Shown in pieces: positions 37,005 to 43,706 of a DNA stretch of 43,706 nt. Below the pieces are notes generated by a model. That model ran no database searches. It was not told the origin of the DNA and saw only the letters and a list, made by a program, of their open reading frames with translations. Both the position numbers and the translations under genes were made by a program. The first letter of the stretch is position 1, and each line of letters starts with the position of its first letter. This DNA comes from Hahella ganghwensis DSM 17046 (lineage in GTDB: Bacteria > Pseudomonadota > Gammaproteobacteria > Pseudomonadales > Oleiphilaceae): positions 1-43,706 of the forward strand of contig NZ_AQXX01000085.1 in the NCBI RefSeq assembly GCF_000376785.1, read 5' to 3'.

Positions 37005-37034
37005 CTTGAAAATTTTTTAATCAACTCCACATTG
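37005..37034 (+). promoter_or_regulatory. Possible heat-shock (sigma-32) promoter of rpoD
   Basis: CTTGAAA (consensus -35) is followed after 15 bases by CCACATTG, one mismatch in the CCCCAT core of the sigma-32 -10 element. E. coli rpoD also has a heat-shock promoter near this place. Prediction only. Confidence 0.45.
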
Positions 37035-37063
37035 GATTTCTAGCGCAAAATTAGCTTACAAGC

Positions 37064-37069
37064 TATAAT
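37064..37069 (+). promoter_or_regulatory. Consensus -10 element before rpoD
   Basis: A perfect TATAAT lies 48 bases before the rpoD start, but no good -35 hexamer is found 16-18 bases upstream. It may serve with an activator or be chance. Confidence 0.35.
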
Positions 37070-37116
37070 GGCTGTTTGATTTTTCCCCATTAAGCCACCG
37101 AATTTATAGGGTGACT

Positions 37117-39048
37117 ATGTCAGGCAATTCCCGAAAATCCCGTTTGAAAGAGCTTATCGCCCGAGGCAAGGAACAAGGTTACCTTACATACGCAGAAGTA
37201 AACGACCATCTCCCAGAAGATATTGCCGATCCTGACCAGGTTGAAGACATTATCCGCATGATCAATGACATGGGGATTCTGGTCTCGGAAGAAGCTCCTG
37301 ATGCGGATACCCTGCTGATCACCGATGGCGATTCAGCAACTGATGAGACTGCCGCTGCCGAAGCAGCTGCAGCGCTTGCATCTGTCGAAAATGATGTAGG
37401 CCGCACCACTGACCCGGTTCGCATGTACATGCGCGAAATGGGGACTGTAGAGCTGCTGACCCGTGAAGGTGAGATCCAGATTGCCAAACGTATCGAAGAA
37501 GGTCTTCGCGACGTCATGGCGGCAATGGTTTACTTTCCAGGTACCATTCCTAACGTTTTGACTGCCTACGACGCCACACAAGGCGAAGATGGCGGGCGTT
37601 TAAGCGACATTATTACCGGCTTCCTCGATCCAGTTGACGATGCCAGCATCCCTCAGGCTGCCACTGCTGCAGTGGCCGACGATGAAGAGGATGAAGAAGA
37701 GGAAGCAGTGGTCGCCCCCAAGGCGAAAGAAGACAAAGACGCGAAAGACAAGCCCAAAGGCGAAAAAGATTCGGATGATGAAGACGAGGACGAAGAAAGT
37801 GACTCGGATGATTCTGATGACGAAACTGAAAGCGGCCCGGATCCCGAGCTCGCCCGAGAGCGTTTTAATGCGTTAGCCCAAGCTTACTTCTCGGTAGAAG
37901 ACTGCATTGCCAAATACGGCAGAGACAGCAGCGTTACCCAGACAGCGTTTGAGCTTCTCAGCGAAGTCTTTGCACCATTCAAACTGGCTCAAAAGCAGTT
38001 TGATGAAATGGTTAATACAATCCGCAACACCAATGACATCATTCGTGCTTACGAAAGACAAATCATGCGGATCTGTACCCGTGAGTGCCAAATGCCCCGG
38101 AAGAATTTCATCAAGACCTTCCCCGGCAACGAAACCAACCCGGATTGGGTGAAGTCGCAGGCAAAAGGCGGGGACGGCTGGGCACAAATGCTGACGGCCC
38201 GTGAAGACGAGATTACCCGTCTGCAGCGTCGAGTTCTGGCGATAGAAAATGAAGTGGGCCTGCCCGTTTCAGACATCAAGGAAATTCACCGTCGTATTTC
38301 TATTGGCGAAGCAAAAGCTCGTCGCGCCAAGAAAGAAATGGTGGAAGCAAACCTGCGTCTGGTTATCTCCATTGCGAAGAAGTATACCAACCGCGGTTTG
38401 CAGTTCCTGGATCTGATTCAGGAAGGTAACATTGGTCTGATGAAAGCCGTCGACAAGTTCGAATATCGTCGTGGTTATAAATTCTCGACCTATGCAACCT
38501 GGTGGATACGTCAGGCCATCACCCGATCAATTGCAGACCAGGCCAGAACGATTCGTATTCCGGTCCATATGATTGAGACCATCAACAAGCTCAATCGTAT
38601 TTCTCGCCAAATGCTTCAGGAAATGGGCCGCGAGGCCACACCAGAAGAACTGGCGAAGAAAATGGACATGCCGGAAGACAAGGTTCGCAAAGTCCTGAAA
38701 ATTGCAAAAGAGCCGATCTCCATGGAAACCCCGATCGGGGACGATGAAGATTCGCATCTGGGTGATTTCATCGAAGATTCTCATGCAGAGTCTCCGATCG
38801 ACACAGCCACTTCCGAAGGCCTGAGAGAAGCGACCCGTCGCGTCCTTGCCGGCCTGACAGCAAGAGAAGCGAAAGTACTGCGCATGCGTTTCGGTATCGA
38901 AATGAACACGGACCACACTCTGGAAGAAGTCGGCAAGCAGTTCGACGTCACCCGGGAGCGTATCCGTCAGATCGAAGCCAAAGCACTGCGGAAACTTCGT
39001 CACCCAAGCCGCTCAGATCACCTGCGCAGCTTTATCGACGAACAGTAA
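37117..39048 (+). CDS. rpoD: RNA polymerase primary sigma factor RpoD (sigma-70)
   Basis: Housekeeping sigma factor. ATG 37117 is chosen (AGGGTGA just upstream) over GTG 37111. It has region 1.1 ([20 protein letters not shown]), 1.2 ([20 protein letters not shown]), a non-conserved acidic spacer at about residues 185-245 rich in Asp/Glu/Lys, region 2 ([20 protein letters not shown]), 3, and 4.2 with [20 protein letters not shown]. The 643-residue length matches Pseudomonas and E. coli. A GC-rich stem-loop and the tRNA follow. Confidence 0.98.
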   Translation: MSGNSRKSRLKELIARGKEQGYLTYAEVNDHLPEDIADPDQVEDIIRMINDMGILVSEEAPDADTLLITDGDSATDETAAAEAAAALASVENDVGRTTDPVRMYMREMGTVELLTREGEIQIAKRIEEGLRDVMAAMVYFPGTIPNVLTAYDATQGEDGGRLSDIITGFLDPVDDASIPQAATAAVADDEEDEEEEAVVAPKAKEDKDAKDKPKGEKDSDDEDEDEESDSDDSDDETESGPDPELARERFNALAQAYFSVEDCIAKYGRDSSVTQTAFELLSEVFAPFKLAQKQFDEMVNTIRNTNDIIRAYERQIMRICTRECQMPRKNFIKTFPGNETNPDWVKSQAKGGDGWAQMLTAREDEITRLQRRVLAIENEVGLPVSDIKEIHRRISIGEAKARRAKKEMVEANLRLVISIAKKYTNRGLQFLDLIQEGNIGLMKAVDKFEYRRGYKFSTYATWWIRQAITRSIADQARTIRIPVHMIETINKLNRISRQMLQEMGREATPEELAKKMDMPEDKVRKVLKIAKEPISMETPIGDDEDSHLGDFIEDSHAESPIDTATSEGLREATRRVLAGLTAREAKVLRMRFGIEMNTDHTLEEVGKQFDVTRERIRQIEAKALRKLRHPSRSDHLRSFIDEQ

Positions 39049-39056
39049 TAAGCACT

Positions 39057-39091
39057 GGCGCCAAGCGTACTCTCTGAGTATAATTGGCGCC
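39057..39091 (+). terminator. Stem-loop after rpoD with embedded -10 element
   Basis: GGCGCCAA (39057) pairs with TTGGCGCC (39084), with an inner TACTC/GAGTA stem; CTCTTT follows. The same DNA has TATAAT (39080-39085) followed by a GC-rich discriminator, as in stable-RNA promoters, so it may both end rpoD and start the tRNA transcript. Confidence 0.6.
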
Positions 39092-39148
39092 CTCTTTAAA
39101 GACCTAACCAGATATCACCCTGATTTCCGGCTAGGTTAAAGTGAAATT

Positions 39149-39189
39149 GGGCCCTTAGCTCAGTTGGTTAGAGCACCCGACTCATAATC
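39149..39189 (+). pseudogene. Truncated tRNA(CAU): 5' half only
   Basis: The 41 bases match the first 41 of the intact tRNA at 39218 with one difference (C for T at position 6). They include the D arm and the anticodon loop with CAT. The anticodon stem 3' strand, variable loop and T arm are missing and replaced by unrelated sequence. The upstream GTGAAA flank is also repeated. It cannot fold as a tRNA. Confidence 0.85.
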
Positions 39190-39217
39190 AATAGGCCAGG
39201 GTCAAAAAAGTGAAAAT

Positions 39218-39294
39218 GGGCCTTTAGCTCAGTTGGTTAGAGCACCCGACTCATAATCGGCAGGTCCCCAGTTCAAGTCTGGGAAGGCCCACCA
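39218..39294 (+). tRNA. tRNA with CAU anticodon, probably tRNA-Ile2
   Basis: A 77-base cloverleaf with encoded CCA. Acceptor GGGCCTT/AAGGCCC, D stem GCTC/GAGC, T stem CCCAG/CTGGG, anticodon CAT at 39252-39254. C4-G69 and C5-G68 are determinants recognised by TilS in tRNA-Ile2, where C34 becomes lysidine; elongator Met tRNA of E. coli has other pairs. The top pair of the anticodon stem is C27-C43, a mismatch. Elongator Met remains possible. Confidence 0.9.
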
Positions 39295-39606
39295 TTTTCA
39301 CCTTTAAAATCAGTATGTTAGGCGTTTCCCGCAGTTTCTGACGCCTCCCGCTGGGGTTCAAAAAGACGTAACCCCAACCAATCCCCGCCGCACTTCTCCC
39401 ACCTAAGCGCGAAACGCTAATTTTTCCGGGGTTACACTGGGGTTACATCATCTACATACCCCTTACATAACGATAGCCTTTACAGCCTCTAACCACCCGA
39501 TTAGCTTTACTGGCTAGGCGTGTCAAACTCTCTCCCATCCAGCCAAATAATACGCTTGACGATATATAAGCTGTAGAGTATATTTTGAAGAAAGCAGGGA
39601 CAATAC
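39295..39606. other. Junction between tRNA and accessory region
   Basis: No open frame of note. It contains TGGGGTT at 39352, the inverse GTAACCCCA at 39368, and two direct GGGGTTACA copies at 39428 and 39439 (11 bp apart), as well as an AGGCGT/ACGCCT inverted repeat near 39320. Such repeats beside a tRNA 3' end resemble arm-type sites of tyrosine recombinases. No integrase gene is present in the window. Confidence 0.55.
39556..39584 (+). promoter_or_regulatory. Sigma-70 promoter of the toxin-antitoxin operon
   Basis: TTGACG and TATATT (each 5 of 6) are exactly 17 bases apart, 23 bases before the toxin gene. The antitoxin would be expected to repress here. Confidence 0.8.
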
Positions 39607-39966
39607 ATGACGTGGGAAATATTAGTCACAGATGAATATGAGGGCTGGTTTCTAGATCTAACTGATGCGGAACAAATTGACGTTCAAGCAATGGTTGATG
39701 TTCTGGAGATCAAAGGCCCTAACCTTGGCCGCCCTCAGGCAGATACGATAAAAGGCACAAAGAAGGTTAAAAACCTTAAGGAGCTGGTCATTCAGCACGC
39801 AGGAAAACCATATAGAGTTTTCTATGCCTTTGACCCCAAACGACGCGCTGTTCTTCTATGCGGTGGTCGAAAAGATGGATCGAAAGATAAACAGTTTTAC
39901 AAACAGATGGTTCCGCTAGCTGAAGCAGAGTTTGCGGATCACTTAAAAAGCGAAGGCCTCAAGTAG
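39607..39966 (+). CDS. higB: HigB-type (RelE/ParE superfamily, Gp49-like) toxin
   Basis: A 119-residue protein of the phage Gp49/HigB-like family. Its core shows YRVFYAFDPKRRAVLLCGGRKDGSKDKQFYKQM, the last strands and basic residues of a RelE-fold mRNA interferase, followed by the acidic helix LAEAEFADHL typical of this subgroup. It precedes its antitoxin by 16 bases, the reverse order usual for HigBA. Activity is presumed to be ribosome-dependent mRNA cleavage, by family. Confidence 0.9.
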   Translation: MTWEILVTDEYEGWFLDLTDAEQIDVQAMVDVLEIKGPNLGRPQADTIKGTKKVKNLKELVIQHAGKPYRVFYAFDPKRRAVLLCGGRKDGSKDKQFYKQMVPLAEAEFADHLKSEGLK

Positions 39967-39982
39967 GTCTAGGAGAAATGAA

Positions 39983-40297
39983 ATGGCAAAGCCTTTAAGC
40001 GAACTGCGCAAGAAAATGAATCCTGAGGTACAGGCTGCCGCACGAGCAAAGGCCGTCGGCATAGTCGCAGAAATGTCACTGGCAGAAACTCGCAAGCTAC
40101 GTGGCCGCAGCCAAGCACTTGTAGCGCGAGTACTTGGAATTGCTCAGCCCAATGTTTCTCAAATCGAAAAGCGCCCAGATACAATGGTCAGCACGTTGGC
40201 TTCCTACGTGGAAGCGTTGGGAGGAAAACTCGAAATCCACGCTAAATTTCCCGATGGCCAGGACGTAGAAATTACTCAATTTAAGCAGGCTCAATAG
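39983..40297 (+). CDS. higA: XRE-family antitoxin (HigA-like)
   Basis: A 104-residue helix-turn-helix protein: SQALVARVLGIAQPNVSQIE is the DNA-binding motif, and the C-terminus (STLASYVEALGGKLEIHAKF) is the usual strand-forming tail of this antitoxin group. AGGAGA is well placed before the ATG. It should bind the toxin and repress the operon promoter. A hairpin follows the stop. Confidence 0.92.
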   Translation: MAKPLSELRKKMNPEVQAAARAKAVGIVAEMSLAETRKLRGRSQALVARVLGIAQPNVSQIEKRPDTMVSTLASYVEALGGKLEIHAKFPDGQDVEITQFKQAQ

Positions 40298-40321
40298 GAA
40301 GCAGGGGGTTAGCCTGCTTCC
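40297..40321 (+). terminator. Hairpin ending the toxin-antitoxin operon
   Basis: GGAAGCAGG and CCTGCTTCC form a perfect 9-bp stem with a 7-base loop overlapping the antitoxin stop codon region. No T run follows. Confidence 0.55.
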
Positions 40322-40405
40322 CAAAATACAGATGGCCAACACAGTGATAGCAATGAGGTAAGACCATCTCGCACTTCAAAATCAGATAATTAGGGCATAC
40401 AGGCA

Positions 40406-42910
40406 GTGGTTGATTTCAACAAGCTGAGAACACAGAAGAAGAAAACGAAGGCGATAGAGCCGTTAGAGATATTCCGCCGCCTCCCTAAACCGCCAGGCAT
40501 TAATGACCTCTACACTAGCCAGGCAGAAGTATTAAATTCTTGGTTTGATCGCCGTACTGAACGAGACGTCGTTATTAAGCTGCACACAGGAGGCGGAAAA
40601 ACCTTAGTTGGCCTGTTAATGGCGCAATCGACCCTAAACGAAACATCAGAGCCTGTCCTCTATTTAGCTCCAACTGTGCAGCTTGTAAATCAAACCCTGG
40701 AGAAAGCCAGAGCGCTAGGTATTCACGCAGTGCCTTATGAACGGGGACAACCATTGAATGATGATTTTGTAAACTCCAGTGCAATTATGGTTGGAACTTA
40801 TAAAGCACTATTCAATGGAAGGAGCAAATTCGGATTACGTGGAGATCCTAACCCACAAAGAGTCGGAGCCGTCATTCTTGACGATGCTCATGCAGCATTT
40901 TCGGTAGTCCGAGAGTCATTTACGCTTGAAGTAAATGCGAGTGAAAGCCGAGAGACATACCAAAACCTAGCTGACTTATTCCGAAAAGCATTTAAGGATA
41001 CCGATAGATTAGGCACCTTTGATGATGTAGTTTCAGGCCTCGAATATTCAGTATTGGAGGTTCCTTATTGGGCTTGGCACGAAAAGCTGGATTCAGTCAG
41101 GGAGCTACTTAGAGCAAATGCAGAAGCATATGGTCTAGTCTGGCCACTACTGAGGGATAACTTACACCTCTGCCACGCACTCATCAGCAGAAAATCATTC
41201 ACAATCACGCCGATACTCCCTCTAGTAAGTTTATTCCCAACTTTTTCAGAAGCTCCTAGACGAATATATATGTCCGCAACTATTGCCGACGATAGCGATA
41301 TTATCCGAATGTTTGATGCTGACGCTAATATGGTGGCAAAACCGCTAACCTCTCGTTCACTTGCAGGTATTAGTGAAAGAATGGTTTTGATACCTGATCT
41401 CATGCCTTTTGAGTTTAGTACCCAAAATGTGTTCCAGCTTTTACAGTGGACATCCTCAAACCAACGAGGCTCCGTAGTGCTCGTATCTTCAGATCACTCT
41501 GCATCCCAATGGAGTCAAGTAGGCCAAGTAGCAAAAGGTTCACAAAACGTTGAGTCACTGGTCGCAGCCTTACAAAATGGAACCTCGTATGGCCCTGTAA
41601 TATTTGCAAATGGATATGATGGAATTGACCTACCAGGTAATTCTTGCCGTCTTCTTGTTATGAGTGGATTGCCATCTGGAACATCGAATTATGAGCTATT
41701 CAGAGCGAGCTCTTTATACGGTGGCGTTACTATAACCAGAATGCTTGCTCAAAGAATTGAACAAGGAATTGGAAGAGGCGCCAGAGGTGCTGGCGATCAC
41801 TGTGTAGTTTTGCTCGCCGGATCGGATTTAGCAGGTTGGATAGCCAAAAATGCTAATTTTAAATTCCTCACTAATGCAACACGTGCTCAGCTAGAAATGG
41901 GAGCAGAAATTAGTAAAGAGGTCACTGATTTAAATGATCTAGCTCAGACAATGCTTAGAAGCTACAACCGGGATCAAGGGTGGATTGAATACCACGCAGA
42001 GACACTGGCCGAATTAGTTGATGAAACCTCTCAAGATAAAAGTGGATTTATGCAAGCCGCTGGAGAAAGGAAAGCTTTCAACTTGTGGTCAGACGGCTAT
42101 CACGAGCAAGCTATTGCAAAAATAGAAAAAACCATAGCAGCAGAAAATATTGATCCGCAGACCTGTGGCTGGTTAGAGCAATTAGCAGCAAGAGTAGCAG
42201 ACAAATGGGGCCACCCTGAAAGAGCTGAAGACCTTCAACGTCAAGCTTATGCTCATAACCGAAACCTTGTTCGGCCTAAAGTTTTACCTCCATATCGACC
42301 ACTGCCAATCCCCAATGGCCAGGCTGGAGCTATTGTTGAAATGCTAGGTAGCTATAGATTACGAAGAGGGGTATTACAATCATTCGAAAACACGGTAACT
42401 AGCCTCAATGAAAACGCCACAGCGAACCAATTTGAACAGGCGTTGGCAGACTTGGCATCCATGATAGGCCTATCCTCTGAAAGGCACGATAGTAACGGTG
42501 AAGGCCCAGATATACTGTGGCTCTTACCTGGAAATGTTGGACTTGTAATAGAGGCCAAAAGTAGGAAGAAAGCTAAAAATGCTTTAACGAAAGAAGAGCA
42601 CGGACAACTGTTGGTTGCAGCGGAATGGTTTTCAAATCACTACCCAAGTTATCAATGTATTCGAGTTAGTGTACATCCGGAAAATATTGCAACCAGAGCC
42701 GCAGTAGCAGGAGCATCTCACGCCCTGACCTATGCTAAGTTAGCGATCCTGATCGATGATGCTAGGGCGTTATTGTCCAAGCTTTCCGAATCACAACTGT
42801 CAGGACACAATCTCATCGCCGAATGTGAGCGACTCCTTTCAAACTCGTCGTTACATGCCAATAATTTTGTACAGGGGTATCTGTTACCCTTTATCAACAC
42901 ACCGGATTAA
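40406..42910 (+). CDS. XPD/DinG-like SF2 helicase fused to a PD-(D/E)XK nuclease
   Basis: 834 residues, start GTG 40406 with a weak AGGG upstream. Helicase motifs: Walker A LHTGGGKT (59-66), LAPT (87-90), DDAH (159-162), MSAT (289-292), YDGIDLPG (404-411), which resembles motif V of XPD/DinG helicases, and QRIEQGIGRGAR (449-460). A helical linker at about 545-630 is followed by a nuclease-like domain: E677, GPD with D702, E716-A-K718 and Q734 fit the PD-(D/E)XK pattern of Mrr-like enzymes. It lies in a region richer in A+T than the core genes. I do not recognise it as a named system; anti-phage defence is an inference from domain and location. Confidence 0.85.
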   Translation: MVDFNKLRTQKKKTKAIEPLEIFRRLPKPPGINDLYTSQAEVLNSWFDRRTERDVVIKLHTGGGKTLVGLLMAQSTLNETSEPVLYLAPTVQLVNQTLEKARALGIHAVPYERGQPLNDDFVNSSAIMVGTYKALFNGRSKFGLRGDPNPQRVGAVILDDAHAAFSVVRESFTLEVNASESRETYQNLADLFRKAFKDTDRLGTFDDVVSGLEYSVLEVPYWAWHEKLDSVRELLRANAEAYGLVWPLLRDNLHLCHALISRKSFTITPILPLVSLFPTFSEAPRRIYMSATIADDSDIIRMFDADANMVAKPLTSRSLAGISERMVLIPDLMPFEFSTQNVFQLLQWTSSNQRGSVVLVSSDHSASQWSQVGQVAKGSQNVESLVAALQNGTSYGPVIFANGYDGIDLPGNSCRLLVMSGLPSGTSNYELFRASSLYGGVTITRMLAQRIEQGIGRGARGAGDHCVVLLAGSDLAGWIAKNANFKFLTNATRAQLEMGAEISKEVTDLNDLAQTMLRSYNRDQGWIEYHAETLAELVDETSQDKSGFMQAAGERKAFNLWSDGYHEQAIAKIEKTIAAENIDPQTCGWLEQLAARVADKWGHPERAEDLQRQAYAHNRNLVRPKVLPPYRPLPIPNGQAGAIVEMLGSYRLRRGVLQSFENTVTSLNENATANQFEQALADLASMIGLSSERHDSNGEGPDILWLLPGNVGLVIEAKSRKKAKNALTKEEHGQLLVAAEWFSNHYPSYQCIRVSVHPENIATRAAVAGASHALTYAKLAILIDDARALLSKLSESQLSGHNLIAECERLLSNSSLHANNFVQGYLLPFINTPD

Positions 42911-42917
42911 GTCCCGC

Positions 42918-43118
42918 ATGGCCGAAAGATATTTTTCCAGATTTCTGGTTACCAAGGCTGAATATGATGCAGCCTCCCCTGAAGAGCGGAGCCGCTATAA
43001 CTATGTCGTGGTGCCAGATGAACCAATCTCATTGCCTAACATCTGCTGCGCCATGAAAACTGAGCGGGAAAGTGCCGAAAACCGCACGAAACCCCGCCCA
43101 CTCAATGAAAGGGAATGA
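42918..43118 (+). CDS. Small hypothetical protein
   Basis: A 66-residue frame (MAERYFSRFLVTKAEYDAAS...) begins 8 bases after the helicase-nuclease stop. It is hydrophilic, has a CC pair in the middle and a charged C-terminus, and no domain that I recognise. Longer in-frame extension into the helicase gene is possible but less likely. Its close position suggests cotranscription with the helicase gene, so a partner role is conceivable. Coding status is moderately supported. Confidence 0.55.
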   Translation: MAERYFSRFLVTKAEYDAASPEERSRYNYVVVPDEPISLPNICCAMKTERESAENRTKPRPLNERE

Positions 43119-43121
43119 CGA

Positions 43122-43141
43122 AAACCGCATGAGTGCGGTTT
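43122..43141. terminator. Bidirectional terminator hairpin
   Basis: AAACCGCA-TGAG-TGCGGTTT is a perfect 8-bp stem with a tetraloop, with A and T tracts at its base. It separates the convergent 66-residue and 81-residue genes and ends exactly at the latter's stop codon. Confidence 0.8.
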
Positions 43142-43386
43142 CAGTCTTCAAAAATACGGGACAAATCCTCCAATTCATCTATTTTCGAGCTGAAAAGCGC
43201 TTTACTGCGGTTTTCGGCAATTTCTACCTGCCTCCTCTCTTGGTTCCGTTCTTCCGCCTGGCGCATTACCTGCCTCAGTTTGAAACGATCCAAACCATTG
43301 GCTAGGCATTCATTTTGAATTGTCTGAGGGCTGCGCAATGCAGACCTCAACGTGTCCAGGATCGTTCTATCTTGGTTAGACGCCAT
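43141..43386 (-). CDS. Hypothetical helical protein
   Basis: The ATG at 43386 gives 81 residues (MASNQDRTILDTLRSALRSP...), rich in Arg, Gln and Glu and predicted to be almost all helical (KLRQVMRQAEERNQERRQVE). GAGGAGGTGG lies upstream. The start overlaps the stop of a truncated upstream frame by 11 bases, so the two were coupled. No family is recognised. Longer in-frame readings into the IS66 end are artefacts. Confidence 0.6.
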   Translation of the reverse strand: MASNQDRTILDTLRSALRSPQTIQNECLANGLDRFKLRQVMRQAEERNQERRQVEIAENRSKALFSSKIDELEDLSRIFED

Positions 43387-43462
43387 CCGCCACCTCCTCA
43401 CCCAGGTATTCTTGCTTAATACGCGCCAATTGCTGGTCATTAAGCTTTCCAGCCTCACAGGC
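43376..43462 (-). pseudogene. 3' remnant of a gene interrupted by an IS66-family element
   Basis: An open frame without a start reads ACEAGKLNDQQLARIKQEYL and on to a TAA, directly coupled to the 81-residue gene downstream. It runs into the IS66 end at 43463. The 28 residues look like a real C-terminus (charged helix, good ribosome site for the next gene within it). The upstream part must lie beyond the element, outside the window. No family recognised. Confidence 0.55.
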
Positions 43463-43706
43463 GTAAGCGTCCGGCTATCACAGGTTGACCGGACCGCTCC
43501 AGTTGTGAGGCAGTAATTCAGCAATGGCACTGTTCTTCTGCGTCGGCAGACGCGCCAGTACATCTTTCAGATAAGCATAGGGATCATGTCCGTTCAGTTT
43601 GGCCGATTGGATCAGACTCATTACTGCCGCTGCCCGCTGACCACTGCGCAGCGATCCGGCAAACAACCAGTTGGAACGACCCAGCGCCCAAGGCCGGATC
43701 TGGTTT
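43463..43706 (-). mobile_element. IS66-family element, right part cut by window edge
   Basis: The boundary GTAAGCGTCCGGCTAT at 43463 resembles IS66 inverted repeats, which begin GTAAGCG. Just inside is the 3' end of the TnpC transposase. Only about 244 bases are visible, so TnpA, TnpB and the other end are unseen. Confidence 0.85.
43478..43705 (-). CDS. IS66-family transposase TnpC, C-terminal part
   Basis: Reading from the right edge: NQIRPWALGRSNWLFAGSLR, then SGQRAAAVMSLIQSAKLNGHDPYAYLKDVL and a stop. This is the very conserved C-terminus of the DDE transposase of IS66 elements (NxIRPxxLGRKNWLFAGS ... LIxTAKLNGxDPxAYL). The protein starts outside the window. About 75 codons are visible. 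Confidence 0.95.
   Translation of the reverse strand, partial: NQIRPWALGRSNWLFAGSLRSGQRAAAVMSLIQSAKLNGHDPYAYLKDVLARLPTQKNSAIAELLPHNWSGPVNL

Noticed and set aside
43387-43563. N-terminal extension of the 81-residue protein across the IS66 end
   Set aside because: The extension would include IS66 inverted-repeat sequence and overlap the transposase gene; the ATG at 43386 has a good ribosome site.

Overview
The window is a gammaproteobacterial chromosome segment. Gene order (cbrX-cbrA-cbrB / crcZ-like RNA / pcnB-folK-panB-panC-pgi; rpsU-yqeY-dnaG-rpoD; argC-...-erpA / anmK) is that of Pseudomonas and its relatives in the broad Pseudomonadales. The base composition looks lower in GC than most Pseudomonas, so a related marine or soil genus is possible. 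Genus cannot be fixed from the sequence alone.

Layout. 1-290: tail of an IS5-type transposase with its presumed end. 444-6287: cell-wall and iron-sulfur block, with a MepM-like endopeptidase and anmK on +, converging on argC, a membrane coiled-coil gene, a bactofilin, erpA and a DsrE-like gene on -. 6580-11781: ClC channel, hemJ, thiD, thiE, hemL. 11794-14723 (-): TPR lipoprotein and PBP1B (mrcB). 14884-18147: bifunctional APH-like/P-loop kinase, pentapeptide protein, Rieske protein, sfsA. 18521-24489: dksA, gluQ, small membrane gene cbrX, and the CbrA/CbrB two-component system.

24490-25559 is the most informative non-coding stretch. It has a sigma-54 promoter with GG-N10-GC spacing, preceded by GGTAACA/TGTTACC boxes expected for CbrB. 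Next comes an RNA of about 0.4 kb with six A/C-rich Hfq/Crc-type motifs, ending near a perfect 22-bp palindrome. I read this as a CrcZ homologue, which would complete a carbon catabolite repression circuit: CbrA senses, CbrB with sigma-54 makes the RNA, and the RNA titrates Hfq/Crc (both outside the window).

25560-30942: pcnB, folK, panB, panC, pgi, closed by a strong bidirectional terminator. 31008-33854: a second folK-like gene with folB (-), plsY (+), tsaD (-). 34198-39048: rpsU-yqeY-dnaG-rpoD macromolecular synthesis operon. 39149-39294: a truncated 5' half of a tRNA followed by an intact tRNA(CAU).

Downstream of this tRNA the content turns accessory: repeats resembling recombinase arm sites, a HigBA-type toxin-antitoxin pair with a good promoter, an 834-residue XPD/DinG-like helicase with a C-terminal PD-(D/E)XK nuclease (candidate phage-defence protein), small unknown genes, one of them cut by an IS66-family element that runs off the right edge. 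This looks like a tRNA-adjacent genomic island; the helicase-nuclease is the best candidate for an undescribed system.
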